NCBI GenBank assembly: GCA_020444175.1
Contig: JAHLLM010000018.1
Coordinates: forward strand, 1-64,000
Length of the DNA stretch: 64,000 nt
Direction: 5' to 3'
Origin: Desulfobulbaceae bacterium
GTDB taxonomy: Bacteria; Desulfobacterota; Desulfobulbia; Desulfobulbales; SURF-16
Shown here one piece after another: positions 56,496-64,000 of this stretch. The notes under the pieces were generated by a model. It worked only from the letters and a program-made list of their open reading frames with translations. It did no database searches and had not been told where the DNA came from. A program made the position numbers and the translations under genes. Each line of letters starts with the position of its first letter. Position 1 is the stretch's first letter.

Positions 56496-59492
56496 TCAAG
56501 AACATGTACCAGTCTTGTTACTCCATGAACAGCCGGCATCACGACATGATGTCTTGTCTGTAAAATCACTGCACGATGCGGAACAGGCAGGATCACTGAC
56601 ACAATCACCATCTGCGCAGTCGACATAGGTATCACCGTCGTCATCAATACCATTGACGCAGTTTTCCACCAGACATGCTGTGGCGCCTGCACAGTCAGGA
56701 TCGTCACAGTCGATCAGGCCGTTGTCGTTATTGTCGATGCCGTCATTGCAGATCTCATTCAGGCAGCCGGGATTATCTGCGCAATCCGGGTCGTCGCAGT
56801 CAACGAGACCGTCGCCGTCGTTATCTACCAAGTCGGCACAGAGTTCAGGATTAGGCAGACAGACCGGGTCATTGAAACACTCGGTATCGGAGCAATCAAT
56901 GGCTCCGTCACCATCGTTATCAGTACCATCTGAACAATCCTCAAAAATACAGGCAGGAGTCTGGGCGCATCCCGGATCCTCACAGTCGATGAGGCCGTCG
57001 CCGTTATTGTCAATGCCGTCTGTACAGTCTTCCGTGGTACAGGAAGGGGCATCCACACAATCAGGATCGGCACAGTCAACCAGGCCGTCATGGTCGTTGT
57101 CCAGGAAGTCACTGCATTGTTCCGGCATCGGCTGGCAGTTGATATCGTTGAAGCAGTCATTGTCATTACAGTCAATGGCGCCGTCAAGGTCATTGTCCAG
57201 GCCGTCAATACAGTTCATTTCAGGATTACAGTAGGCCACGGCGTCGCAGTCATCATCAACACAGTCCGTCATGCCGTCCTGGTCGTTATCAACACCATCG
57301 TTGCAGATCTCGCCGGTACAGGCCAGTGCACCAACGCAATCCGGGTCATCACAATCTACCAGGCTGTCACCGTCGTTGTCATTGCCATCACCGCAGACCT
57401 CGGAAGAACCGAGACAGAGAGGCAGGTTGTTACAGTCCGGATCAGCACAGTCGATCATCAGGTCTCCGTCATTGTCAAGCAGGTCATCACAAACAAGCTC
57501 AGGGTTGCAGGCCTGGGCATCAACGCAATCCGGATCATCGCAGTCTATGAGGGTGTCCTCGTCATTATCAACACCGTCACTACAGAATTCCGTGTTACAG
57601 CTTGGAGCGTCTACACAGTCTGTATCGTTACAGTCAATGAGGCCGTCAAGATCGTTGTCCAGCTCATCAGAGCAGATTTCACCGCCGCGACACTGGACAA
57701 ACGTCCGGCAATCCGGATCCATACAGTCGATGAGGCCGTCAGAATCGTCATCTATGGTATTGACGCAGTTCTCATCAGGGAAGGTACAGTCAATGTAATC
57801 CGAGCAGTCCGGATCTTCACAGTCGGTATAGCCGTCACCATCGTTATCCCAGCCATCCATACAGTATGTTTCAGGACACCAGGCGCCGTAACAGTCGGTA
57901 TCCGCGCAATCGATAAAAAGATCGCCGTCATTGTCAATACCGTCGGCACAGAGCTCGATCTGGTCGGTCACGGCCGGATCCTCATACTCGATGAGCAGGG
58001 TGGCGTTGTAAATAACCGTCGGCTTGTACTCGCCCTTGACAAACAGGGCCAGGTCAAGATCCTGGGTAAGGGGCATGCCCTCTACCCAGGAGATGCCGTC
58101 CGGCACCGTATCCGTCGGATCATAGGGGTTGAGGTCATTATAGGTTGCCCAGTTCTCACTCCAGGCCAACGGAGACTCGCCATCTGCCCAGTCGAGCAGG
58201 CTGACACGGGTGGTGGTCAAGGCGCCTGCCGGATATTTAATATCGTATTTATAAATCGGCGGTTCGGTGCAATTGACAATGGGGATATCAACGGCCGGAA
58301 TGTTCTGGCCGAATTTACCCGAACGGAGCCTGTAGCGCGGCCCTTTGCCGCTCACCGGATCATCCTCAAAAGGATCGCGGTCTGTTGTTGTATACCAGGC
58401 GTTGGTGGTGCCGCTGGCAAGATCAGAGGACCAGCCGCCGCTGTCAACCTGGCCGTCACCATCACTGTCAGCAGGCGGGTCGGCAAGGGCAGGATCCTTG
58501 AAAAGGGTTCCTGCCGGGATAAAATGACCGTCCCCCTCATAACAGTCCTTATCTGAAGTAAGCACGCCAAGGGTGTCTATAAAACCAGGCAGACGGCCGG
58601 TCGCACCCTCATTTTCAAAATCCTCAGGACGGATCTGGTCATTGGGGCTGTTGGTGATCTTATGGTTGATGATTAACTCCGCCCTGGTGACATGATAGTT
58701 GGCGCCCGGCACTTTCCAGTCGTTTGGTGTCGGAAAGGTGGTATAGAGGCGAACCTCGCTGGGACGCTTATGGATTGTTCCCCAGCGGAAGAGCAACTTG
58801 CCGTCATCTTTCTTGGTTATGGAGTAGTCCCGGCCGCTGACGATATTGACCAGATCCGATTCATTGGTCTGCAGGTCAAATGGGTTGGCCGGAGTGCTCG
58901 GGTCACTGGGAAAATACACTTCGTCGGACAGAGGTTGACAGATGCTTTCCCAGGAAGGGTCTGTGTAGAAATAGGGAATTTTCTCCGTGCAGGTCAGGAC
59001 ATGTTCCATGACCGAGTACTTCTCGGCTGAACATTTTGTTTTTGATCCTCCGAGACCGGCGCAGACACTGCCCCGGACAGTACCGGTTTTAAAGTACGGT
59101 GTCTGCGGATTGGCTACCACAACACCGATCTGATTATTATTGGCATTGACATAATCACCGATCCAGCCGTCATCATAGATACCGTCCCGTGTCTTGCGTT
59201 CGGCGCCGACAAAATCTGTGGTCCAGAAGGCAAACTCGGTATCAATGGGATACAGGGTTATACCGGTGAATATATCAACCTTGGGCTGCTCGCCGTTACA
59301 GGTGTCGCTCTCACAGATAATCGAGGGATCAGCAACATAACCTGTCCCGTCAAATTGCCCCAGGAGATCGTTCTTTGAAAAGGTGTGCTGCGGTGACTGG
59401 TATTGCACAACAGCCGCATCAGCAATTCCTGTACAGGCAAAGGCGCCCAATAATGCTGCGCAGACAACGCTGCTTTTTATACGCCACTTCAT
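56496..59492 (-). CDS. Cys/Asp-repeat (MopE-like) exported protein B
   Basis: A 998-residue protein with a signal peptide ([22 protein letters not shown]), an N-terminal domain of about 500 residues and then 15 repeats of the type C-x-D-G-x-DND-x-D-x-x-x-DC-x-D-x-DC. Most repeats have a GxDNDxDGxxDCxDPDC core. It ends with [20 protein letters not shown], a small Cys module absent from A and C. The mature part matches protein C with no difference seen over about 800 residues, which implies very recent sequence exchange. Metal binding and a surface location are inference. The ATG at 59492 has GAGGAGGA upstream, and a sigma-54 promoter lies at 59573. Confidence 0.8.
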   Translation of the reverse strand: MKWRIKSSVVCAALLGAFACTGIADAAVVQYQSPQHTFSKNDLLGQFDGTGYVADPSIICESDTCNGEQPKVDIFTGITLYPIDTEFAFWTTDFVGAERKTRDGIYDDGWIGDYVNANNNQIGVVVANPQTPYFKTGTVRGSVCAGLGGSKTKCSAEKYSVMEHVLTCTEKIPYFYTDPSWESICQPLSDEVYFPSDPSTPANPFDLQTNESDLVNIVSGRDYSITKKDDGKLLFRWGTIHKRPSEVRLYTTFPTPNDWKVPGANYHVTRAELIINHKITNSPNDQIRPEDFENEGATGRLPGFIDTLGVLTSDKDCYEGDGHFIPAGTLFKDPALADPPADSDGDGQVDSGGWSSDLASGTTNAWYTTTDRDPFEDDPVSGKGPRYRLRSGKFGQNIPAVDIPIVNCTEPPIYKYDIKYPAGALTTTRVSLLDWADGESPLAWSENWATYNDLNPYDPTDTVPDGISWVEGMPLTQDLDLALFVKGEYKPTVIYNATLLIEYEDPAVTDQIELCADGIDNDGDLFIDCADTDCYGAWCPETYCMDGWDNDGDGYTDCEDPDCSDYIDCTFPDENCVNTIDDDSDGLIDCMDPDCRTFVQCRGGEICSDELDNDLDGLIDCNDTDCVDAPSCNTEFCSDGVDNDEDTLIDCDDPDCVDAQACNPELVCDDLLDNDGDLMIDCADPDCNNLPLCLGSSEVCGDGNDNDGDSLVDCDDPDCVGALACTGEICNDGVDNDQDGMTDCVDDDCDAVAYCNPEMNCIDGLDNDLDGAIDCNDNDCFNDINCQPMPEQCSDFLDNDHDGLVDCADPDCVDAPSCTTEDCTDGIDNNGDGLIDCEDPGCAQTPACIFEDCSDGTDNDGDGAIDCSDTECFNDPVCLPNPELCADLVDNDGDGLVDCDDPDCADNPGCLNEICNDGIDNNDNGLIDCDDPDCAGATACLVENCVNGIDDDGDTYVDCADGDCVSDPACSASCSDFTDKTSCRDAGCSWSNKTGTCS
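56955..59372. repeat. 2.4-kb direct repeat, copy within protein B
   Basis: This stretch matches 60335-62752 at a constant offset of 3380 bp with no difference noticed by eye. Just outside both ends the two loci differ at many positions while staying homologous. Confidence 0.85.
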
Positions 59493-59531
59493 TCTTTTTA
59501 GTCCTCCTCTTTATTATTTTTCATTTAAGAG

Positions 59532-59559
59532 ATTCGTTTCTAACGCGAAATTCGAGGAC
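59532..59559. promoter_or_regulatory. Shared leader box near promoter B
   Basis: ATTCGTTTCTAACGCGAAAT then TCGAGGAC lies between promoter B and its start codon. It is nearly identical to 63042-63071. Confidence 0.5.
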
Positions 59560-59572
59560 TGCTGAGCACATG

Positions 59573-59588
59573 AGCAAGACTTGTACCA
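59573..59588 (-). promoter_or_regulatory. Sigma-54 promoter of surface protein B
   Basis: On the minus strand TGGTACAAGTCTTGCT has GG and GC ten bases apart and one change from the TGGCAC-N5-TTGC consensus. It lies 81 bp before the start codon. Confidence 0.7.
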
Positions 59589-59738
59589 CAAAGTGCTAAA
59601 GCATATAATGAAACACTTACCAACCGTCACACCCCGCAGCCAATGCTGATCCTTTACTATTCTTTGCTCTGTCTGATTTCACCGTACGAAAAAAGCAAAA
59701 AATTACAATCCATCAATACGTTGAGCAACCACACCAAG

Positions 59739-59755
59739 TGCGACAATTTGCCACA
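59739..59755. promoter_or_regulatory. Palindrome TGCGACAATTTGCCACA
   Basis: A 17-mer related to the one at 56238, with one change in the right half-site, about 160 bp upstream of promoter B. Confidence 0.55.
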
Positions 59756-59816
59756 CACAACAGCATATATACGGCTTATAATTTCCTTTTATTGGGTGCT
59801 CCAAGGTGAGCAAAAT

Positions 59817-59846
59817 AGCCAGTTTCTGGTGAGGCAAATTGTCGCA
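59817..59846. promoter_or_regulatory. CTGGTG half-dyad joined to TGAGGCAAATTGTCGCA
   Basis: The CCAGTTTCTGGTG segment and the adjoining 17-mer at 59830-59846 reproduce the arrangement at 56338-56367, about 250 bp upstream of promoter B. Confidence 0.55.
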
Positions 59847-59873
59847 CACAAGTCTGTTGTTCAAGCTAAGAAG

Positions 59874-59909
59874 GAAAAAAAACAGGGGGAAGCCAAATTG
59901 GCTCCCCCT
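59874..59909 (-). terminator. Rho-independent terminator of surface protein C
   Basis: On the minus strand GGGGGAGCCAA pairs with TTGGCTTCCCCC, followed by a T-run, 39 bp past the stop. Confidence 0.85.
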
Positions 59910-59947
59910 CATCACTTCACTGATTTACTCAGGCTGTGGAAAGAAAC

Positions 59948-62872
59948 TTACCTGCAGGCCTTGTCTCTGGCGCAATCGGGATCAGAACAATCAGTCAATC
60001 CGTCACCATCGTTGTCAAATCCGTCACGGCATAACTTTTTCTCCGAGGGTGCGCACCCCCTGGCATCAGCACAGTCTGGATCAGCACAATCAATGAGGCT
60101 ATTGCCGTTATTGTCGATGCCGTCGTTACAGATCTCATTCAGGCAACCTGGATTATCCGCGCAATCCGGGTCGTCGCAGTCAACGAATCCATCGCCGTCG
60201 TTATCAACAAGGTCGGCACAGAGTTCAGGATCAGGCAGACAGACCGGATCATTGTAACATCCGGTATCTGAGCAGTCGATTGCACCGTCACCGTCATTGT
60301 CAATGCCGTCGTCGCAGATCTCAGGAGTGCAGGTAGGAGTCTGGGCGCATCCCGGATCCTCACAGTCGATGAGGCCGTCGCCGTTATTGTCAATGCCGTC
60401 TGTACAGTCTTCCGTGGTACAGGAAGGGGCATCCACACAATCAGGATCGGCACAGTCAACCAGGCCGTCATGGTCGTTGTCCAGGAAGTCACTGCATTGT
60501 TCCGGCATCGGCTGGCAGTTGATATCGTTGAAGCAGTCATTGTCATTACAGTCAATGGCGCCGTCAAGGTCATTGTCCAGGCCGTCAATACAGTTCATTT
60601 CAGGATTACAGTAGGCCACGGCGTCGCAGTCATCATCAACACAGTCCGTCATGCCGTCCTGGTCGTTATCAACACCATCGTTGCAGATCTCGCCGGTACA
60701 GGCCAGTGCACCAACGCAATCCGGGTCATCACAATCTACCAGGCTGTCACCGTCGTTGTCATTGCCATCACCGCAGACCTCGGAAGAACCGAGACAGAGA
60801 GGCAGGTTGTTACAGTCCGGATCAGCACAGTCGATCATCAGGTCTCCGTCATTGTCAAGCAGGTCATCACAAACAAGCTCAGGGTTGCAGGCCTGGGCAT
60901 CAACGCAATCCGGATCATCGCAGTCTATGAGGGTGTCCTCGTCATTATCAACACCGTCACTACAGAATTCCGTGTTACAGCTTGGAGCGTCTACACAGTC
61001 TGTATCGTTACAGTCAATGAGGCCGTCAAGATCGTTGTCCAGCTCATCAGAGCAGATTTCACCGCCGCGACACTGGACAAACGTCCGGCAATCCGGATCC
61101 ATACAGTCGATGAGGCCGTCAGAATCGTCATCTATGGTATTGACGCAGTTCTCATCAGGGAAGGTACAGTCAATGTAATCCGAGCAGTCCGGATCTTCAC
61201 AGTCGGTATAGCCGTCACCATCGTTATCCCAGCCATCCATACAGTATGTTTCAGGACACCAGGCGCCGTAACAGTCGGTATCCGCGCAATCGATAAAAAG
61301 ATCGCCGTCATTGTCAATACCGTCGGCACAGAGCTCGATCTGGTCGGTCACGGCCGGATCCTCATACTCGATGAGCAGGGTGGCGTTGTAAATAACCGTC
61401 GGCTTGTACTCGCCCTTGACAAACAGGGCCAGGTCAAGATCCTGGGTAAGGGGCATGCCCTCTACCCAGGAGATGCCGTCCGGCACCGTATCCGTCGGAT
61501 CATAGGGGTTGAGGTCATTATAGGTTGCCCAGTTCTCACTCCAGGCCAACGGAGACTCGCCATCTGCCCAGTCGAGCAGGCTGACACGGGTGGTGGTCAA
61601 GGCGCCTGCCGGATATTTAATATCGTATTTATAAATCGGCGGTTCGGTGCAATTGACAATGGGGATATCAACGGCCGGAATGTTCTGGCCGAATTTACCC
61701 GAACGGAGCCTGTAGCGCGGCCCTTTGCCGCTCACCGGATCATCCTCAAAAGGATCGCGGTCTGTTGTTGTATACCAGGCGTTGGTGGTGCCGCTGGCAA
61801 GATCAGAGGACCAGCCGCCGCTGTCAACCTGGCCGTCACCATCACTGTCAGCAGGCGGGTCGGCAAGGGCAGGATCCTTGAAAAGGGTTCCTGCCGGGAT
61901 AAAATGACCGTCCCCCTCATAACAGTCCTTATCTGAAGTAAGCACGCCAAGGGTGTCTATAAAACCAGGCAGACGGCCGGTCGCACCCTCATTTTCAAAA
62001 TCCTCAGGACGGATCTGGTCATTGGGGCTGTTGGTGATCTTATGGTTGATGATTAACTCCGCCCTGGTGACATGATAGTTGGCGCCCGGCACTTTCCAGT
62101 CGTTTGGTGTCGGAAAGGTGGTATAGAGGCGAACCTCGCTGGGACGCTTATGGATTGTTCCCCAGCGGAAGAGCAACTTGCCGTCATCTTTCTTGGTTAT
62201 GGAGTAGTCCCGGCCGCTGACGATATTGACCAGATCCGATTCATTGGTCTGCAGGTCAAATGGGTTGGCCGGAGTGCTCGGGTCACTGGGAAAATACACT
62301 TCGTCGGACAGAGGTTGACAGATGCTTTCCCAGGAAGGGTCTGTGTAGAAATAGGGAATTTTCTCCGTGCAGGTCAGGACATGTTCCATGACCGAGTACT
62401 TCTCGGCTGAACATTTTGTTTTTGATCCTCCGAGACCGGCGCAGACACTGCCCCGGACAGTACCGGTTTTAAAGTACGGTGTCTGCGGATTGGCTACCAC
62501 AACACCGATCTGATTATTATTGGCATTGACATAATCACCGATCCAGCCGTCATCATAGATACCGTCCCGTGTCTTGCGTTCGGCGCCGACAAAATCTGTG
62601 GTCCAGAAGGCAAACTCGGTATCAATGGGATACAGGGTTATACCGGTGAATATATCAACCTTGGGCTGCTCGCCGTTACAGGTGTCGCTCTCACAGATAA
62701 TCGAGGGATCAGCAACATAACCTGTCCCGTCAAATTGCCCCAGGAGATCGTTTTTTGAAAAGGTGTGCTGCGGTGACTGGTATTGCACAACAACCGCATC
62801 AGCGGACCCTGTACAGGCAAAGGCACCTAATATTGCTATGCAGACTACGCTGCTATATATACCCCACTTCAC
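59948..62872 (-). CDS. Cys/Asp-repeat (MopE-like) exported protein C
   Basis: A 974-residue protein with a signal peptide ([21 protein letters not shown]), the same N-terminal domain as protein B and 15 Cys/Asp repeats, the last ending in DPDCARDKACR like the end of protein A. It begins with GTG, preceded by AAGGAGGA; B begins with ATG at the same place. Only the signal peptide and the last four repeats differ from B. The repeats would form disulfide-linked, probably calcium-binding units. It is the first of three tandem genes of this type on the minus strand, each with its own promoter. Confidence 0.8.
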   Translation of the reverse strand: MKWGIYSSVVCIAILGAFACTGSADAVVVQYQSPQHTFSKNDLLGQFDGTGYVADPSIICESDTCNGEQPKVDIFTGITLYPIDTEFAFWTTDFVGAERKTRDGIYDDGWIGDYVNANNNQIGVVVANPQTPYFKTGTVRGSVCAGLGGSKTKCSAEKYSVMEHVLTCTEKIPYFYTDPSWESICQPLSDEVYFPSDPSTPANPFDLQTNESDLVNIVSGRDYSITKKDDGKLLFRWGTIHKRPSEVRLYTTFPTPNDWKVPGANYHVTRAELIINHKITNSPNDQIRPEDFENEGATGRLPGFIDTLGVLTSDKDCYEGDGHFIPAGTLFKDPALADPPADSDGDGQVDSGGWSSDLASGTTNAWYTTTDRDPFEDDPVSGKGPRYRLRSGKFGQNIPAVDIPIVNCTEPPIYKYDIKYPAGALTTTRVSLLDWADGESPLAWSENWATYNDLNPYDPTDTVPDGISWVEGMPLTQDLDLALFVKGEYKPTVIYNATLLIEYEDPAVTDQIELCADGIDNDGDLFIDCADTDCYGAWCPETYCMDGWDNDGDGYTDCEDPDCSDYIDCTFPDENCVNTIDDDSDGLIDCMDPDCRTFVQCRGGEICSDELDNDLDGLIDCNDTDCVDAPSCNTEFCSDGVDNDEDTLIDCDDPDCVDAQACNPELVCDDLLDNDGDLMIDCADPDCNNLPLCLGSSEVCGDGNDNDGDSLVDCDDPDCVGALACTGEICNDGVDNDQDGMTDCVDDDCDAVAYCNPEMNCIDGLDNDLDGAIDCNDNDCFNDINCQPMPEQCSDFLDNDHDGLVDCADPDCVDAPSCTTEDCTDGIDNNGDGLIDCEDPGCAQTPTCTPEICDDGIDNDGDGAIDCSDTGCYNDPVCLPDPELCADLVDNDGDGFVDCDDPDCADNPGCLNEICNDGIDNNGNSLIDCADPDCADARGCAPSEKKLCRDGFDNDGDGLTDCSDPDCARDKACR
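60335..62752. repeat. 2.4-kb direct repeat, copy within protein C
   Basis: This is the partner of 56955-59372 at an offset of 3380 bp. The first base differing at the high end is 62753 (T here, C at 59373). Confidence 0.85.
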
Positions 62873-63041
62873 GTTAAGTCCTCCTTATATATTTTTGTCA
62901 TTTGCAAAGATTGACGCTCCCGAATTTATACCCGTGCGAAGACAATTCCGCCTCATGGCTGCCAATAGTTGCACATGGAGATATCGCGCGGCAAATTGAC
63001 AGCTTTTCTGTTCACCCCAAGGTATAATCGAACTCATCAAT

Positions 63042-63071
63042 ATTCGTTTCTAACGCGAATTTCGAGAGGAC
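63042..63071. promoter_or_regulatory. Shared leader box near promoter C
   Basis: ATTCGTTTCTAACGCGAATT then TCGAGAGGAC lies downstream of candidate promoter C on the minus strand and matches 59532-59559. Confidence 0.5.
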
Positions 63072-63085
63072 TTACCCCTTACAAT

Positions 63086-63102
63086 GCGCAAAACCCATGC
63101 CG
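63086..63102 (-). promoter_or_regulatory. Candidate sigma-54 promoter of surface protein C
   Basis: On the minus strand CGGCATGGGTTTTGCG has GG and GC ten bases apart and a TTGC -12. The -24 part is weaker than in A and B. It lies about 215 bp before the GTG start. Confidence 0.5.
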
Positions 63103-63158
63103 CATTATGTCAACCTTTTCACTCCATTCCTTGCACCTCCTGTCACCACTCACTTTAA

Positions 63159-63175
63159 CGTGACAAATTGTCGCA
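63159..63175. promoter_or_regulatory. Palindrome CGTGACAAATTGTCGCA
   Basis: It is related to the 17-mers at 56351 and 59830; the central GACAAATTGTC is a perfect dyad. It lies between surface protein C and the divergent exported-protein gene. Confidence 0.55.
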
Positions 63176-63213
63176 CCAAACTGATTTTCCCAAGCTGAAC
63201 CGCTCAAGCAACT

Positions 63214-63250
63214 CACCAGAAACTGGTGACCAACCCACCAGTTTCTGGTG
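63214..63250. promoter_or_regulatory. Two CACCAG-N3-CTGGTG dyads
   Basis: CACCAGAAACTGGTG (63214-63228) and CACCAGTTTCTGGTG (63236-63250) are perfect 6-3-6 palindromes with centres 22 bp apart, about two helical turns. They lie about 150 bp before the gene at 63399. Confidence 0.65.
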
Positions 63251-63398
63251 AGTTATCCCGTTGAATTTACGTATTTTATGTTTTTTCAACCTTTCTTGAT
63301 TTTTTTTGCTTTCCCATGAAACCATTTTCAAATTTCAGTCGTTAGAAGGTTCAGTTGATGAATCAAATGGAGGGGAAAATATAAAAAAGGAGAATGAA

Positions 63399-64000
63399 AT
63401 GGAGAGAAAAAGGTTTCACAAAACACGAGCCACATCTTTTGCCGCAATGCTGCTGGGACTTATCTGTTTTACGAACCCGGCTCAGGCTGATTATCTTGCC
63501 AATGCAAGCTTTGAAGATCCGAATCTGCTTAATGGCCAGATGAGCCTCACTATGCCGGGATGGGAGCAGACAGGGCAAGGTTCCGCCAATGTGTTTAATG
63601 TCCCAACTGGGCGTTCACAACTTCCCAAACCCACAAACGGCTATAACGTTGGTGTCCTGTATTTTTACAACCAGTATACGGTTGCAGAACAGGCAATTTA
63701 CCAGACGCCAATACAGTCCCTGACAACCAATACCCAATATCAGCTGACATTCCATGTCGGCAATCCCAAGGGCAGGACATATCTCGGCAAATGGTACACA
63801 ACAAATACCAATGTCACGGTCTATTTTGTTGCCGGAGATGACCTGGATATTGCCAATGCAGTGGGCGATGTTTTTTCAATCCCTGTAACGGACATTGCCA
63901 GAGGCACTTTCCAGGAGCATTCCATATCTTTTGATACAACATACTTTAACGAATCATTAGACCAGCCTCTCTCCATTGTTATCCAGCTCGAAACGACTGG
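63399..64000 (+). CDS. Exported protein, PEP-CTERM-like N-terminus (partial)
   Basis: The reading frame is open to the window edge (200 codons seen). It starts with a signal peptide (ATSFAAMLLGLICFTNPAQA) followed by DYLANASFEDPNLLNGQMSL and MPGWEQTGQGSANVFN. This NxSFExP...GW opening is typical of beta-sandwich surface proteins that often end in a PEP-CTERM sorting signal, but the C-terminus is outside the window, so that is inference. AAAAGGAG precedes the ATG at 63399; an overlapping ATG at 63394 is in another frame. It is divergent from surface protein C and shares its upstream palindromes. Confidence 0.75.
   Translation, partial: MERKRFHKTRATSFAAMLLGLICFTNPAQADYLANASFEDPNLLNGQMSLTMPGWEQTGQGSANVFNVPTGRSQLPKPTNGYNVGVLYFYNQYTVAEQAIYQTPIQSLTTNTQYQLTFHVGNPKGRTYLGKWYTTNTNVTVYFVAGDDLDIANAVGDVFSIPVTDIARGTFQEHSISFDTTYFNESLDQPLSIVIQLETT

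Noticed and set aside
56640-57960. Regularly spaced short repeats resembling a CRISPR array
   Set aside because: The units are codons of the DNDxDGxxDC protein repeat. They vary in sequence and keep reading frame; there are no constant repeats with unique spacers and no cas genes.
57090-58556. 488-codon open frame on the plus strand opposite surface protein B (and its copy at 60470-61936)
   Set aside because: It is the shadow of a highly repetitive Asp/Cys gene. It has no ribosome-binding site or signal peptide and only exists because GTC/ATC-rich antisense codons avoid stops.
62973-63004. Further copy of the TGCGRCAA palindrome near GCGGCAAATTGACAGC
   Set aside because: Only the left half-site is kept; the right half is lost, so it is not counted as a site.

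Overview
The window looks like a chromosomal segment of a sulfate-reducing or sulfur-disproportionating member of the Desulfobacterota, most likely in or near Desulfobulbales. The pointers are a stand-alone dsrC with both conserved cysteines, multiheme c-type cytochromes, a cytochrome/4Fe-4S/NrfD quinone-type redox complex, a CooT-type nickel protein, sigma-54 promoters and Desulfo-type dispersed foldback repeats. No tRNA, rRNA or CRISPR array was recognised. The genus is inference; no marker gene was compared with a database.

Layout. 1-9.4 kb is housekeeping and small metabolic genes (hisS, CoA-binding protein, CooT-like protein plus a natural hexahistidine protein, HAD hydrolase, nadB, pentapeptide lipoprotein, thioredoxin/DUF255 protein, EEP-family hydrolase). 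9.4-14.3 kb has a major porin and a base-excision-repair pair: an unusual Nth-ExoIII fusion facing nfo. 14.6-24.4 kb holds holA, clpS-clpA, an OB-fold lipoprotein overlapping panE, birA, a small tautomerase, ligA and acyP. 24.6-32.8 kb has a zinc-ribbon/ATP-grasp pair, dsrC, a dynamin-like GTPase, lgt, an M16 peptidase and rpe. 32.9-37.2 kb is a minus-strand cluster of two FlgO-like proteins, a small exported protein and a membrane protein whose acidic N-terminus repeats a motif almost identical to the CheY-binding N-terminus of FliM. 37.5-53.8 kb carries a membrane MutS-like ATPase, an NtrC-type response regulator, multiheme cytochromes with the NrfD complex, a polytopic membrane protein, cheW, a chemoreceptor and an ankyrin protein. 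53.9-62.9 kb is three tandem Cys/Asp-repeat (MopE-like) exported proteins, followed by the start of a further exported protein cut by the window edge.

Regulatory logic read from the sequence. The cytochrome at 42205 and cheW at 49077 share a palindromic upstream element placed 183-184 bp before a sigma-54 -24/-12 promoter. This is enhancer geometry, and an NtrC-family regulator lies immediately upstream of the first copy. The three surface-protein genes also have sigma-54 type promoters, with a different set of palindromes upstream. So respiration, chemotaxis and surface-protein genes in this stretch appear to be under at least two sigma-54 circuits.

Mobile and repetitive DNA. Two small non-autonomous elements with GTAAC...GTTAC-type ends are flanked by perfect 8-bp duplications, as expected for IS66-type movement. 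Several foldback repeats and 7-8 bp tandem arrays occupy the intergenic spaces. Two of the surface-protein genes share about 2.4 kb with no difference seen, bounded sharply by diverged ends, which suggests gene conversion.
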